Assembly: GCF_000622405.1 (NCBI RefSeq)
Contig: NZ_JASF01000005.1
Coordinates: 1,984,001-2,048,000 of the forward strand
Source of the DNA: Sulfitobacter donghicola DSW-25 = KCTC 12864 = JCM 14565
Lineage (GTDB): Bacteria; Pseudomonadota; Alphaproteobacteria; Rhodobacterales; Rhodobacteraceae
Reading direction: 5' to 3'
Length of the DNA stretch: 64,000 nt
Positions 1 through 9,371 of this stretch are shown piece by piece. Within the stretch, counting starts at the first letter, position 1, and every line of letters begins with the position of its first letter. A model generated the notes under the pieces. The model worked only from the letters and a program-made list of their open reading frames with translations. It was not told the origin of the DNA and ran no database searches. Made by a program: the position numbers and the translations under genes.

Positions 1-2
1 TG

Positions 3-1298
3 CTTGCGCCCTCTCTTGAGCCTGAGCTGGCGGATCTGCACAAACAAGGAAAGCTGAACTGGCAGGCGGGGCCCATTTGCGCGGCTGACTTTTCTAATGC
101 CGCTCTTGTGTTTATCGCAACGGGGTGTCCTGCGACAGACGCAAGCTTGCACAGTTTGGCCAAAACCGCTGGTGCAACCGTGAATGTGGTTGACCAGCCT
201 CAGCTTTGTGATGCTCTGACCCCCTCCATCGTTGACCGCTCTCCGGTGGTTGTTGCCATCGGCACAGAAGGCACAGCACCTGTTCTAGCGCGCCAGATCA
301 AGACCCGCCTCGAAGAGGCGCTAGAACCACGTTTGGGCGATTTGGCCGCACTGGCTGGCCGGTTGAGGGATCGCGCAGCGATGCGGCTTGGTCCCCGTGC
401 GCGCCGCGATCTATGGCGTTGGGTGTTTGCAGGGCCCGCCCGAGAGGCCCACGCACGCGGCAGCGAACGTCAGGCGGCCCAGATGATCAAACAGGCCATC
501 GATACGGGCGAAATTGGCACTGATCAACAGGGGGCTGTTGCGTTGGTTGGCGCTGGGCCCGGCTCTAAGGATTTGATCACTTTGCGCGGTGTTCAAAGGC
601 TGCAAGAGGCGGATATCATCTTTTACGATCGTTTGATCGACCCCGAAATTCTTGACCTTGCACGCCGCGATGCCGAGCGGGTTTATGTTGGCAAGGCCCC
701 AGGATGCCACCATTGGCCGCAAGATAAAATTTCTGGTGTTCTGGTTGCTGCTGCGCGTCAGGGTAAGCGGGTTGTCCGTTTGAAATGCGGTGATCCAGGT
801 GTTTTTGCACGCGGCTCCGAAGAGGCCGACGCGCTGAACGCCGCTGGTATCGAATATGAAATCGTCCCAGGTGTGACAGCGGCCAGCGCAGCCTCTGCCT
901 CGCTGGGTGGTTTCCTTACCGAACGTGGGACATGCGACACGCTTGTGCTGTCGACGGGGTATTCAGAGAGCCAGACGGCAAACCTTGATTGGATCAACGC
1001 GTTGCGTCCGGGAACCCGTGTGGCCATTTATATGGGTGTTGGATCTGCGGCCAAGATCGCAGATGCGCTTGTTGCTGCTGGACTAGAAGATGTGATCTCA
1101 ATTGATATTGTGTCACGCGCGCAGCAGAAAGATCAGGTAATTTCCAGATGTGATGCATCCAGTTTGGTTGAAACGATCCAATCTGATGCGATCTTGAATC
1201 CAGCCATCTTGTTTCTGACGTGGCCGCAAAATGTGACAAAGGCAGATGCGACGACAGATAAGCCATTGCTGGGACAGCTGGGCGGCGCAACTGCGTAA
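3..1298 (+). CDS. cysG: Siroheme synthase CysG, 3' part (5' end outside window)
   Basis: The reading frame is open to the left edge, so the N-terminus is missing; the GTG at 108 is only an internal codon. The first ~140 visible residues match the precorrin-2 dehydrogenase/ferrochelatase half (DALTPSIVDRSPVVVAIG, then ARQIKTRLEE). The rest is a uroporphyrinogen-III C-methyltransferase: VALVGAGPGSKDLITLRG at its start, the SAM-loop GDPGVFARGSEE, and EIVPGVTAASAASA. The protein would methylate uroporphyrinogen III twice, then oxidise and ferrochelate it to siroheme for sulfite or nitrite reductase. It ends in TAA and faces the minus-strand polyol operon convergently. Confidence 0.93.
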   Translation, partial: LAPSLEPELADLHKQGKLNWQAGPICAADFSNAALVFIATGCPATDASLHSLAKTAGATVNVVDQPQLCDALTPSIVDRSPVVVAIGTEGTAPVLARQIKTRLEEALEPRLGDLAALAGRLRDRAAMRLGPRARRDLWRWVFAGPAREAHARGSERQAAQMIKQAIDTGEIGTDQQGAVALVGAGPGSKDLITLRGVQRLQEADIIFYDRLIDPEILDLARRDAERVYVGKAPGCHHWPQDKISGVLVAAARQGKRVVRLKCGDPGVFARGSEEADALNAAGIEYEIVPGVTAASAASASLGGFLTERGTCDTLVLSTGYSESQTANLDWINALRPGTRVAIYMGVGSAAKIADALVAAGLEDVISIDIVSRAQQKDQVISRCDASSLVETIQSDAILNPAILFLTWPQNVTKADATTDKPLLGQLGGATA

Positions 1299-1374
1299 GA
1301 TAAAAGCTAAGGTAAGCGGTGAAATGGAAAGCGGCCCGCTGACGCGCGAACCGAACGGATTTCGCCTTAGCGGG

Positions 1375-2370
1375 TCATTCGTTCGTCCACTGTACCTTCA
1401 AACTGTCGCTGGGTGGTTTCGTGCTAAGGATTTGGGAAATCTCATCCAGTTGCAGCCGGTGGGAAACAAGGCGATCGATGTCAGGGGCCAAGCCAGCGAT
1501 GACATCAAGGGATCTTGGGATGTTATGGTTCAGGGAATGCGATCCTGCGAGGGTCAGCTGCCTGCGAAACACCTCAAATGGCGCTACGTCGATTTGCGCA
1601 TCTGAAGGGCACACCCCAAAGAAAAGCCCCTTACCACCGTTTGCCATATAGTTGGTCAAGCCAGAGGCAACCGCCTGCAGGCCTGTGGCTTCGACCACCA
1701 AATCCGCGCGGTGGTGCCAGCCTTGCAGGGCATCCGACCCTGCCGCGATGGCGTCAAATCCAAAGCTGGAGGCGAGTTCAAGGCGGTTTTCCGATATGTC
1801 GACGAACACGACATTGGCGACGCCTTCAGCCTTCAATGCCATTCCCATCAACAGGCCCATCGGGCCAGCACCGAAAATCAGCGCCTCTTCCATCCACGGG
1901 GCATGCACGGCATCAATGCCGTTCAACACACAGCCCATAGGTTCGGCAAGGGCAGCCTGAAGGTAGCTCATTTTGCCAATCGGATGCACAGCCGAGGCTT
2001 TCACAACGCTTAGTTCAGCAAAACCGCCGTGGGTCGTAACCCCGTATGCTCCCAGATTTTCGCAAAGATGCGCCCAGCCGCGTCCGCAGGCCCGACAGGT
2101 GCCGCACTCAAGATTGGGATCGACGGCAACCCGATCCCCAACTGTAACGGTGTTCACACCCGCGCCAACTTCGACCACAACGCCAGCATACTCATGGCCC
2201 GGAACGACGGGGAAGGCGCCTGTCCCGTAATTGTCTTTTAGCACTTCAAAGTCGGTATGGCAGATGCCGCTTGCCTTGACCTGAATGACGACTTCTCCGG
2301 CGCCCGCCTGCGGGTCAGGCAGATCGGTGAATTGGACGTTATTCTTGGCGCCAAAGACAATCGCTTTCAT
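1375..2370 (-). CDS. Zinc-dependent alcohol/polyol dehydrogenase (MDR family)
   Basis: 331-residue medium-chain dehydrogenase (PF08240 + PF00107). Catalytic-zinc ligands are visible in GICHTDFEV and GHEYAGVV, the structural-zinc cysteines in CGTCRACGRGWAHLC, and the Rossmann motif in IFGAGPMGLL followed by FVDIS, whose Asp suggests NAD preference. I use the ATG at 2370 because the family begins MKAIVF; a longer frame starts at 2418. The start lies 7 bases past the stop of the upstream mannitol-dehydrogenase gene, so it is the last gene of the polyol operon. In Agrobacterium a dehydrogenase of these Pfam families oxidises D-altritol to D-tagatose. Together with the kinase and PF08013 gene across the locus, that is the best guess for the substrate; sorbitol or xylitol remain possible. 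Confidence 0.88.
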   Translation of the reverse strand: MKAIVFGAKNNVQFTDLPDPQAGAGEVVIQVKASGICHTDFEVLKDNYGTGAFPVVPGHEYAGVVVEVGAGVNTVTVGDRVAVDPNLECGTCRACGRGWAHLCENLGAYGVTTHGGFAELSVVKASAVHPIGKMSYLQAALAEPMGCVLNGIDAVHAPWMEEALIFGAGPMGLLMGMALKAEGVANVVFVDISENRLELASSFGFDAIAAGSDALQGWHHRADLVVEATGLQAVASGLTNYMANGGKGLFFGVCPSDAQIDVAPFEVFRRQLTLAGSHSLNHNIPRSLDVIAGLAPDIDRLVSHRLQLDEISQILSTKPPSDSLKVQWTNE

Positions 2371-2377
2371 AAGGTGT

Positions 2378-3847
2378 TCATCCTTGAATGTAAGACCGAA
2401 GGGCCGCTTCCAGACCATCTGCCCATATCAGAGCCAGCCAATGTGTAAAGCGGCTTTGGAATGCCGCATCGTCGGCCAGATCGCCGTAGAGGTCGCGTTG
2501 GTCAAGCCATACTTGAGGATCACTGCGCGCAGCTTTTGCAGCAAGGGTGAGCGCATCCCAGATCGGATCGTTGGCCTCTATCAAGGCGCCATCCTCGCGT
2601 GTGCCTTCGCACATGCGGGCCCAGATCGCTTGGGATAGGGCTAGGCCTTCCATGGCACTACCATTGGCCAGCGCATCGCGCAGGGTCGGCAAGACGAATC
2701 CAGTTTGGCGCGATGACCCGTCAAAGGCTACTCTGCGGACAGTGTCGATGATTTCTGGGTTGGAAAAGCGGCTGTCCACCAGTTCGACATAGGCCGCGGG
2801 CGTCATGCCGGGCACAGGGTGCACCTGAAGGGCGATCTCGGTCTTTGCGACCTTGCGCACGAAAGCACCGATAAGAGGGTGATCCATGCAATCCGAGATA
2901 AACTCGACCGAGAGGACTTCGCCTGCATTTGCAATCAGTTGGTGGCTGCCGTTCAAAAGGCGGATTTTCATCGCCTCAAAAGCATGAACATCATCCGTGA
3001 GCGTCGCGCCAACCTTTTCCCAATTTGGGCGGCCTGCGCAAAAATCGTCTTCGATAACCCACTGTCGGAAATTTTCATGGGTCACAGGTGCTGCATCTGC
3101 AATGCCAAAGGTTTTAACCAGCTCCAGCTCTTTCGGGCCGGTGGCGGGTACGATGCAATCGACCATTGAATTGGGGAAAGTACAGTTGGCATCGATCCAT
3201 TCAGCCAGATCGCTATCCGAAAGGCGAGCCAATGAAACCAGTGTTTGGCGCAGGATCGCGCCATTGCCTTGCAAGTTGTCACAGCTTTGCCCCGTGAAAG
3301 GCCCCGTGCCATTGGCGCGTCTGTGTTTCAACGCCGCAATCATTGCGCCAAACGCAGTGCGAGGACGTTCGGGATGCGTTGCATCATGCACCATATCGGG
3401 ATGGGCTGCGTCGAATTCTTTTGTGACAGGGTCGATGTAATATCCCCCTTCGGTCACCGTGAGGGCCACGATACGAATGGCAGGATCCGCCATTTGCGCA
3501 ATCAGGGCAGCGTTATCTTCCTCGACGGGAACAAAGCCAATCATCGAGCCGACAATCTCGGCCGAGCGGCCCTTTGGGTCCAGCTCAATCAACGTTGTGA
3601 GATAGTCCTGCTGCGCCAGTCTTTGGCGTTGGGCCTCGTCGCCGGCGCGAACGCCGGCACCGATGATGCCCCAGTCCATAGCCTCACCCAGTTGCATCAA
3701 ACGATGCAAATACCACGATTGATGGGCGCGGTGGAAATTGCCAAGACCGATATGTACGATTCCGGGCTCTATAGCCGAACGGCTATAGGTCGGGCCGCGC
3801 ACTTCGCTTGGCAAATCCATTAATATCGCGTTCGAGAGTGGTCGCAT
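2378..3847 (-). CDS. mtlK: Mannitol 2-dehydrogenase family polyol dehydrogenase (MtlK-like)
   Basis: 489-residue long-chain polyol dehydrogenase, normally oxidising D-mannitol, D-arabinitol or a related alditol to the ketose with NAD. The nucleotide-binding start IVHIGLGNFHRAHQ, the SCDNLQGNG segment and the catalytic Lys/Asn/His set in MKIRLLNGSHQLI are all present. The family signature around FPNSMVDCIVP carries Cys where Arg is standard (codon 3155-3157). Start chosen at the second ATG (3847) because GAGA lies just upstream; the first ATG is at 3859. It sits between the ABC ATPase and the zinc dehydrogenase, where Rhodobacter smo operons carry mtlK. Exact substrate unproven. Confidence 0.88.
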   Translation of the reverse strand: MRPLSNAILMDLPSEVRGPTYSRSAIEPGIVHIGLGNFHRAHQSWYLHRLMQLGEAMDWGIIGAGVRAGDEAQRQRLAQQDYLTTLIELDPKGRSAEIVGSMIGFVPVEEDNAALIAQMADPAIRIVALTVTEGGYYIDPVTKEFDAAHPDMVHDATHPERPRTAFGAMIAALKHRRANGTGPFTGQSCDNLQGNGAILRQTLVSLARLSDSDLAEWIDANCTFPNSMVDCIVPATGPKELELVKTFGIADAAPVTHENFRQWVIEDDFCAGRPNWEKVGATLTDDVHAFEAMKIRLLNGSHQLIANAGEVLSVEFISDCMDHPLIGAFVRKVAKTEIALQVHPVPGMTPAAYVELVDSRFSNPEIIDTVRRVAFDGSSRQTGFVLPTLRDALANGSAMEGLALSQAIWARMCEGTREDGALIEANDPIWDALTLAAKAARSDPQVWLDQRDLYGDLADDAAFQSRFTHWLALIWADGLEAALRSYIQG

Positions 3848-3915
3848 CGTATCTCTCATGAGGTCACACCTATTGCGCCGGTTAGCCCGGCGGTTCCTTG
3901 CAGCTGTTACGCTGA

Positions 3916-4917
3916 TTACAGCCGCAGACCATCCGCGCCGAATTTGTGGATCAAATTGGCATCGGGGGTCAGATAGACAGTGTCACCATATTTGACAGTA
4001 AAATCTCCGGCGGTCCGTACCGTCAAAGGATCACAGCCATCAATTCCGTGAATGTGAATGAAGGTGTCAGAGCCCAAATGCTCGGCTACACCAACAGTGC
4101 CCTTCCACTGACCTTCGGTTGTTGAAATCGCGATATGTTCGGGGCGAATGCCGATGGTATGGGCATCGTGTTTAGCGGCCTCTGGTCCTTCGATCAGGTT
4201 CATTTTCGGGCTACCGATAAAGCCCGCGACAAATTTGTTGCGCGGTGTACGGTATAACTCAAGCGGGGAGCCGACCTGTTCGATGACACCTGCCTGAAGC
4301 ACGACGATTTTGTCAGCCATGGTCATGGCTTCGACCTGATCATGGGTCACGTAGATCATGGTTGTTTCAAGCTTTTTGTGCAGCTCGCCGATCTCCATCC
4401 GCATGCCGACACGTAGTGCAGCGTCGAGGTTGGACAGGGGCTCATCAAATAGGAATGCAGCGGGTTCGCGCACAATGGCGCGGCCGATTGCAACCCTCTG
4501 ACGCTGGCCACCTGATAGTTGGCCAGGCTTGCGATCAAGGTAGTCTGTGAGGTTCAGCGCCTTGGCGGCACTTTCGATCCGGCGCTTTTGCTCATCCTCT
4601 GGCATTTTGGCCATTTTCATCGGAAAGGCGATGTTCTTGCGCACCGACATATGCGGATAAAGAGCGTAGGATTGGAACACCATGGCAAGCCCGCGCTTGG
4701 CTGGTGGTAAATCCGTGGCGTCTTCGCCGTCGATTTCGATGTTGCCCGCCGTTGTATCCTCAAGCCCAGCGATCAAACGCAGCAATGTGGATTTACCACA
4801 GCCAGAGGGGCCGACAAAGACAACGAACTCGCCGTCTTCGATTTCCAGATCGAGCGGCGGAATGACTTCTGTCTCGCCGAACTTTTTCTGTACTTGTTTA
4901 AGCTGAATGCGTCCCAT
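3916..4917 (-). CDS. smoK: Polyol ABC transporter ATP-binding protein (SmoK/MalK type)
   Basis: 333-residue ATPase of the MalK/UgpC group. Walker A is GPSGCGKST, the signature LSGGQRQRV, Walker [12 protein letters not shown], and the switch histidine is in [10 protein letters not shown]. The last ~90 residues, with GIRPEHIAI, form the regulatory OB/TOBE region. It energises the two permeases encoded immediately upstream (10 bases from the permease stop) for import of a sugar alcohol. Gene order matches the Rhodobacter sphaeroides smoEFGK operon; the assignment is by family and context. Confidence 0.93.
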   Translation of the reverse strand: MGRIQLKQVQKKFGETEVIPPLDLEIEDGEFVVFVGPSGCGKSTLLRLIAGLEDTTAGNIEIDGEDATDLPPAKRGLAMVFQSYALYPHMSVRKNIAFPMKMAKMPEDEQKRRIESAAKALNLTDYLDRKPGQLSGGQRQRVAIGRAIVREPAAFLFDEPLSNLDAALRVGMRMEIGELHKKLETTMIYVTHDQVEAMTMADKIVVLQAGVIEQVGSPLELYRTPRNKFVAGFIGSPKMNLIEGPEAAKHDAHTIGIRPEHIAISTTEGQWKGTVGVAEHLGSDTFIHIHGIDGCDPLTVRTAGDFTVKYGDTVYLTPDANLIHKFGADGLRL

Positions 4918-4927
4918 GATGTGTTCC

Positions 4928-5761
4928 TTATTTCACAGCACCGAAGGTCAAGCCCCGGACAAGTTGCTTTTGGCTGAACCAGCCCATGATGAGAATTGGC
5001 GCGATGGCCATGATCGAAGCCGCGCTCAGCTTGGCGTAAAACAGACCTTCAGGGCTGGAGTAGCTGGCGATGAATGCCGTAAGCGGCGCAGCCTTGGCCG
5101 ATGTCAGGTTGAGCGTCCAGAATGCTTCGTTCCAAGCGAGAATAATGTTGAGCAATGCCGTAGAGGCCATGCCGGGGATTGCCATAGGGGTGAGGACATA
5201 AAGTACTTCGTCTTTCAGCGAAGCTCCGTCCATCCGCGCAGCCTCAAGGATCTCGCCTGGGATTTCCTTGAAGTAGGTGTAAAGCATCCAAATGATGATC
5301 GGTAGGTTGATCATCATCAACACAAAGGTGAGACCGATGCGGGAATCGAGAATTCCGAGGTCACGGAAGATCAGATAGATCGGGATCAAAACGCCAACTG
5401 GCGGCAGCATTTTGGTCGATAGCATCCACATCAACACGTCTTTGGTGCGTTTGGCAGGCACAAAGGCCATGGACCAAGCTGCCGGTATGGCAATGATCAG
5501 GCCCAACACGGTTGAACCCACCGAGATGATGACCGAGTTCATGAAGAATTTGAAATAGTCTGATCGTGCTTGAACCGCTTCATAGCCTTCTGTTGTCCAG
5601 CCACTATTGAACAGGATTTCAAGCGGAGCACGAATGGCATCCTCTTCGGTCTTGAACGACAGGATCAGGATCCACAGGATCGGGAAGAACATGAAGAACC
5701 CAAGCGTTCCGGCGATCGCCGTATTTGAGATCTTCTTTCTGGTTGAAATTGCGCGTGCCAT
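4928..5761 (-). CDS. smoG: Polyol ABC transporter permease (SmoG type)
   Basis: 277-residue inner-membrane permease of the MalG/SmoG family, with six hydrophobic segments. The EAA loop that docks with the ATPase is visible in [18 protein letters not shown]. An ATG at 5776 overlaps the preceding permease stop as ATGA, but a strong GAGGGGA lies seven bases before the ATG at 5761, which gives the usual N-terminus [11 protein letters not shown] therefore prefer 5761. It pairs with the SmoF-like permease upstream. Confidence 0.91.
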   Translation of the reverse strand: MARAISTRKKISNTAIAGTLGFFMFFPILWILILSFKTEEDAIRAPLEILFNSGWTTEGYEAVQARSDYFKFFMNSVIISVGSTVLGLIIAIPAAWSMAFVPAKRTKDVLMWMLSTKMLPPVGVLIPIYLIFRDLGILDSRIGLTFVLMMINLPIIIWMLYTYFKEIPGEILEAARMDGASLKDEVLYVLTPMAIPGMASTALLNIILAWNEAFWTLNLTSAKAAPLTAFIASYSSPEGLFYAKLSAASIMAIAPILIMGWFSQKQLVRGLTFGAVK

Positions 5762-5772
5762 ATCCGGTCCCC

Positions 5773-6645
5773 TCAAGCATCCAGATTCTTGCCGATCATC
5801 CGCATCAAGAAGAATGCGACGATATTGGCGAGAATGATTGCAACCACACCACCGGCGCTGCCGATGCCCACGTCAAACTGTAGCAGTGATGATACGTAGA
5901 TCAGGTAGGTGAGGTTGGTTGTCGCTACACCGGGGCCACCGTTTGTGGTCACCAGAATTTCGGCAAAAATCGACAACAAGAAAATGGTCTGGATTAGGAT
6001 CACAACAGTGATCGCGCGCGCCAGATGCGGCAGCATTATGTACCAGAACCGGCTAGTCCAACGTGCACCGTCCATTTCAGCGGCTTCCAGCTGCTCTTGA
6101 TCGAGCGATTGAAGGGCCGTTAACAGGATCAGCGTTGCAAAGGGCAGCCACATCCACGAGACGATAAAGATGATAGACGCCATAGGGATTTGCCCAAAGA
6201 AGTCGATGGGTTGAAACCCCAGACTGGAAGCGATTTTCCCAAAGATACCGTTGACTGGGTTCATGAACATGTTCTTCCAGACCAAACCAGACACGGTTGG
6301 CATCACGAAAAACGGTGCAATAACCATGATGCGGATGATGCCCTGTCCAAACATGGGGCGATCCAGCAAAAGCGCAAAACAAATGCCGCCAATGGTGGTG
6401 ATGGTTAACACACCCCCAACAAGGACCAGCGTGTTCCACATCGCCGCGCTAAAGCTAGGGTCTGTGAAGAACCAATAGTAGTTTTCCCAACCGACAAAAG
6501 GTGCACTGCCGGGTTGTAGCAGATTGTACCGCAAGAATGAGAAGTACAGCGTCATGCCCAGAGGGATGATCATCCAGCCAAGCAGCAGGATCACCGCAGG
6601 TGAAATCATCAAACGGGCAGAGTTTCTGGAAGCTTTGGTGGCCAT
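5773..6645 (-). CDS. smoF: Polyol ABC transporter permease (SmoF type)
   Basis: 290-residue permease of the MalF/SmoF family: six membrane spans, a C-terminal EAA loop in EAAEMDGARWTSRFWYIMLP, and the family segment TTNGGPG before the last spans. It forms the heterodimeric channel with the downstream permease. A 138-base gap with two stem-loops separates it from the binding-protein gene, a common arrangement that lets the binding protein be made in excess. Confidence 0.91.
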   Translation of the reverse strand: MATKASRNSARLMISPAVILLLGWMIIPLGMTLYFSFLRYNLLQPGSAPFVGWENYYWFFTDPSFSAAMWNTLVLVGGVLTITTIGGICFALLLDRPMFGQGIIRIMVIAPFFVMPTVSGLVWKNMFMNPVNGIFGKIASSLGFQPIDFFGQIPMASIIFIVSWMWLPFATLILLTALQSLDQEQLEAAEMDGARWTSRFWYIMLPHLARAITVVILIQTIFLLSIFAEILVTTNGGPGVATTNLTYLIYVSSLLQFDVGIGSAGGVVAIILANIVAFFLMRMIGKNLDA

Positions 6646-6685
6646 GTTTTCGCCCCCTCGGTAACGAATTGTTTTCAGTCCTCAA

Positions 6686-6772
6686 GAAAAGACCTGAAGC
6701 GGGTCTTTTCCAAAAAACTAGTGAAATTATTGGAGAAAGTTGAAAGCGGGTCGGAGCGCGAAGCCCCGACCC
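6686..6772 (-). other. Two intercistronic stem-loops between the binding-protein and permease genes
   Basis: Just after the binding-protein stop the minus strand carries a 7-bp GGGTCGG/CCGACCC hairpin (6748-6754 with 6766-6772). Sixteen bases nearer the permease is a perfect 9-bp GAAAAGACC/GGTCTTTTC hairpin (6686-6694 with 6702-6710). Neither has a long U tract. Their position suggests 3'-end protection of the binding-protein mRNA and partial termination, giving more binding protein than permease (inference). Confidence 0.6.
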
Positions 6773-6783
6773 ATCAGGATAGG

Positions 6784-8103
6784 TTACTTGATGTAACCGG
6801 CCTTTGTCATTTCGCGTACCGCGAATTTTTGGCTGTTGGCCAAAGCATCTTCTACCGATGTCTGACCGGCAAGAGCGGCAGCAACCTGCTGACCAACATA
6901 GTTGCCGATGCCCTGGAATTCTGGGATCGCAACAAACTGAACACCAGTGTATGGCACTGGGTCACGTGTTGGGTCTGCTGGGTCAACTGACAGGATCGCG
7001 GAAACCACGGTCTTGGCAAATGGAGCTGCTTCCAGACGACGTGCGTCTTCTTCAACTGATTTACGTGTCCCACTTGGAACCGCAACCCAGCCTTTGGATT
7101 CGCCAACCATTTCGAAGTATTCCTTCGAAGTTGCCCACTTCAGGAAGCTCTTGGCAGTGTCTGTTTTCTTGGAGCTTGCAGGAATTGCAAGTGCCCAGGA
7201 CCAGAACCAGCCTGTGCCCTTGTCAGTTACTTCCTTAGGTGCCTTGAAGAAATCGGTCTTGTCAGCAACGCCGGATGTTTCAGGGTTACGTACGTCACCC
7301 GCGGCAGAAGTCGCATCAACCCATGTGGCGCATTTGCCGTCTTTGAACAGGGCACGGTTTTCGTTGTGACCGTTTGCAGAAGCACCTGGAGGGCCCGCGT
7401 CGTTCATCAGGTTGACGTAGTAGTTAACCGCGTTGTTCCACTCGGCTGAATCCAGCTGTGGGTTCCACTCTTCGTCGAACCAGCGTGCGCCGAACGCGTT
7501 GGCCACTGTGCCAACAAACGCCATGTTCTCACCCCAGCCCGCTTTGCCGCGCTGGCATGTGCCGTAGATACCGTTGTCAGGATCATGCAGCTTTTTCGCC
7601 ATTTCGGCGAATTCGGTGTAGGTGATCTGCTCGGCAGGAACTTCAACGCCAGCTGCCTCAAAGAGGTCAGTGCGGTAGAAGGTGAACGATGTCTCGGAGT
7701 AGAGCGGCAGCGCGTAGAGGTTGCCATTTGCGGACAGACCGTTGCGCACCAGAGGGAAGACATCCTCAAGGTCATAGTCAGCGTCGTCGGCAAAATCGTT
7801 CAGCGGCGTGAGCCAGTCTTTGGCGCCCCAAATCGGTGTTTCATAAGCACCGATGAACATAATATCGAAAGAGCCGCCACCTGTGGCGATATCTGTCGTT
7901 GTGCGCTGACGCAGCACGTTTTCTTCCAGAACAACCCAGTTGATGGTGTTGCCTGTTTCTTTTTCCCACGCCGGAGCAAGCTCTTGCATGGTGATCATGT
8001 CAGCGTTGTTTACAGTTGCGATGGTGATTTCTTCGGCGTTCGCGATACCCGCGGCAAGGCCGAAGCTGACCGCTGAGGTCAGCAGTGTTCTCTTGATAGA
8101 CAT
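6784..8103 (-). CDS. smoE: Periplasmic polyol-binding protein of the ABC importer (SmoE type)
   Basis: 439-residue family-1 extracellular solute-binding protein. The first 23 residues form a Sec signal peptide ending GLAAGIANA, followed by the mature start EEITIATV. Family features include ATGGGSFDIMFIGAYE near residues 75-90 and the repeated aromatic segments typical of sugar and polyol binders. It delivers the ligand to the SmoF/SmoG permeases. A consensus-like GGGAGG ribosome site precedes the ATG. First structural gene of the operon, directly downstream of the LacI regulator. Confidence 0.92.
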   Translation of the reverse strand: MSIKRTLLTSAVSFGLAAGIANAEEITIATVNNADMITMQELAPAWEKETGNTINWVVLEENVLRQRTTTDIATGGGSFDIMFIGAYETPIWGAKDWLTPLNDFADDADYDLEDVFPLVRNGLSANGNLYALPLYSETSFTFYRTDLFEAAGVEVPAEQITYTEFAEMAKKLHDPDNGIYGTCQRGKAGWGENMAFVGTVANAFGARWFDEEWNPQLDSAEWNNAVNYYVNLMNDAGPPGASANGHNENRALFKDGKCATWVDATSAAGDVRNPETSGVADKTDFFKAPKEVTDKGTGWFWSWALAIPASSKKTDTAKSFLKWATSKEYFEMVGESKGWVAVPSGTRKSVEEDARRLEAAPFAKTVVSAILSVDPADPTRDPVPYTGVQFVAIPEFQGIGNYVGQQVAAALAGQTSVEDALANSQKFAVREMTKAGYIK

Positions 8104-8130
8104 AGTATCCTCCCTTTGTCACATATTAAG

Positions 8131-8158
8131 GCTATTCTGGGATCGGATCGTGAGTCAA
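8131..8158 (-). promoter_or_regulatory. Possible sigma-70 promoter for the polyol operon
   Basis: On the minus strand TTGACT (8153-8158) lies 16 bases from AATAGC (8131-8136), about 28 bases before the binding-protein ATG. The -35 is good and the -10 weak, as expected of a promoter that depends on regulation. Eye inspection only. Confidence 0.35.
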
Positions 8159-8211
8159 GAATATTTTTACACGCGATAAGTTTTACTTTGGGGTTTGCCG
8201 AGTGAAATGGG

Positions 8212-9255
8212 TCAAGCTGACTCGCGTATTATCAGGGCGCCATCCCGTAGGATTTTAATGCTATCTCCCTGTCGTCCCTCGCGTATGCGTTTTAATAACA
8301 GCTCAACGGTGCCCCGTCCAATTTCATTGATTTCTTGCTTAACAGTGGTGACAGCGGGAAAGATAAAGCGGCTTAACGGGTGGTCATCATGGCCCGCAAT
8401 GCGCAGCGCGCCATGCGTTTTCCCATCTTGGTCAAAGAAAAGCCCATGGGTGTTGGCCGCGCGAATAGCGCCTATTGCAATGCGATCATTGGCGCATAGA
8501 ATCGTGTCGGTAACATGCCTTCCATGGCTGAAATGATTGCCCATAACCTCTAGCCCGTATTGCTCGAATTCCCAAAGCTCCATGCCCTCCGGCGTTTCGA
8601 CCAGCCTCGCGTGGTGGCCTTGTTTTTCCATCTGTTGAAAATACGCGTTTTGGCGTTCCAGCGCATTCGAGGTGAGCTGTGGCATGGCTAGAAAAACAGG
8701 TGGTTCACCTGTTCTGCATAAGTAGTCTACCATGATTCCAACGCTGCTAGAGTTATCTGTCCCGACAAAATCTGCGGTTGAACTATCTGTTCCAGGGTAA
8801 GAATCAGCAAAGATTATTGGGAAATCTTCATTCGCGGCTTTGAATATTTCTAGGTTTTTGTTGCTGCCCAAAGGCGCAATTATCGCCCCGTCTACGTTCA
8901 TTGATCTGAGTTTGCGAATGGCCTTTTCTTCGGATTCCGCATCGCCATGAGAGCTTTGTGTGATGATGGTGAAACCTGCCGCGCGTGCGGCGGTTTCAAT
9001 CGATCCGAGCAAGCTTGCGAAGAAGAGATCCTCAAAGTGAGGGACCACGACCCCAATCAAATCTGTTGATTTTCGATTCTGCCGCGTTGCCAAAAAATTG
9101 TAAACGTAATCGACTTCGGATAGCCGATCTTTGATCTTTTTCGCGGTCGAAGGCAGCACGCTGGTTTCATCTTCAAAATAGCGGGCCAGCGTTGGCCGTG
9201 AGATCGAGATCGCCCTTGAAAGCTCTTTCATGGTGTGGATTTTGGGTTTGGTCAT
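8212..9255 (-). CDS. LacI-family transcriptional regulator of the polyol locus
   Basis: 347 residues. The N-terminal ~55 residues form the LacI helix-turn-helix and hinge helix (MKELSRAISISRPTLARYF), and residues ~65-345 a periplasmic-binding-like ligand domain starting DLIGVVVPHFEDLFF. It sits between the importer genes, transcribed in the same direction, and the divergent kinase gene, so it is well placed to control both sides. A palindrome suitable as an operator lies in the divergent spacer at 9307-9325. The effector is presumably the polyol or its ketose. Confidence 0.9.
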   Translation of the reverse strand: MTKPKIHTMKELSRAISISRPTLARYFEDETSVLPSTAKKIKDRLSEVDYVYNFLATRQNRKSTDLIGVVVPHFEDLFFASLLGSIETAARAAGFTIITQSSHGDAESEEKAIRKLRSMNVDGAIIAPLGSNKNLEIFKAANEDFPIIFADSYPGTDSSTADFVGTDNSSSVGIMVDYLCRTGEPPVFLAMPQLTSNALERQNAYFQQMEKQGHHARLVETPEGMELWEFEQYGLEVMGNHFSHGRHVTDTILCANDRIAIGAIRAANTHGLFFDQDGKTHGALRIAGHDDHPLSRFIFPAVTTVKQEINEIGRGTVELLLKRIREGRQGDSIKILRDGALIIRESA

Positions 9256-9306
9256 GATTTCACTTTGGCTGAATTGTCCGAGGGGCCGCAGGGTTTGGAA
9301 AAGAGT

Positions 9307-9325
9307 ATGTCATATCTTTTGACAT
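9307..9325. promoter_or_regulatory. Candidate LacI operator in the divergent spacer
   Basis: Perfect inverted repeat ATGTCA-N7-TGACAT, centred between the start of the LacI gene and the kinase ATG (9372). Its position could serve autoregulation and control of the kinase/epimerase pair. I did not find a second perfect copy before the binding-protein gene, so this is a single-site candidate. Confidence 0.45.
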
Positions 9326-9371
9326 GTGTAAAAAAAATAATTAGAGGTTGTCGCAGACAGGAGGAGTCTGC

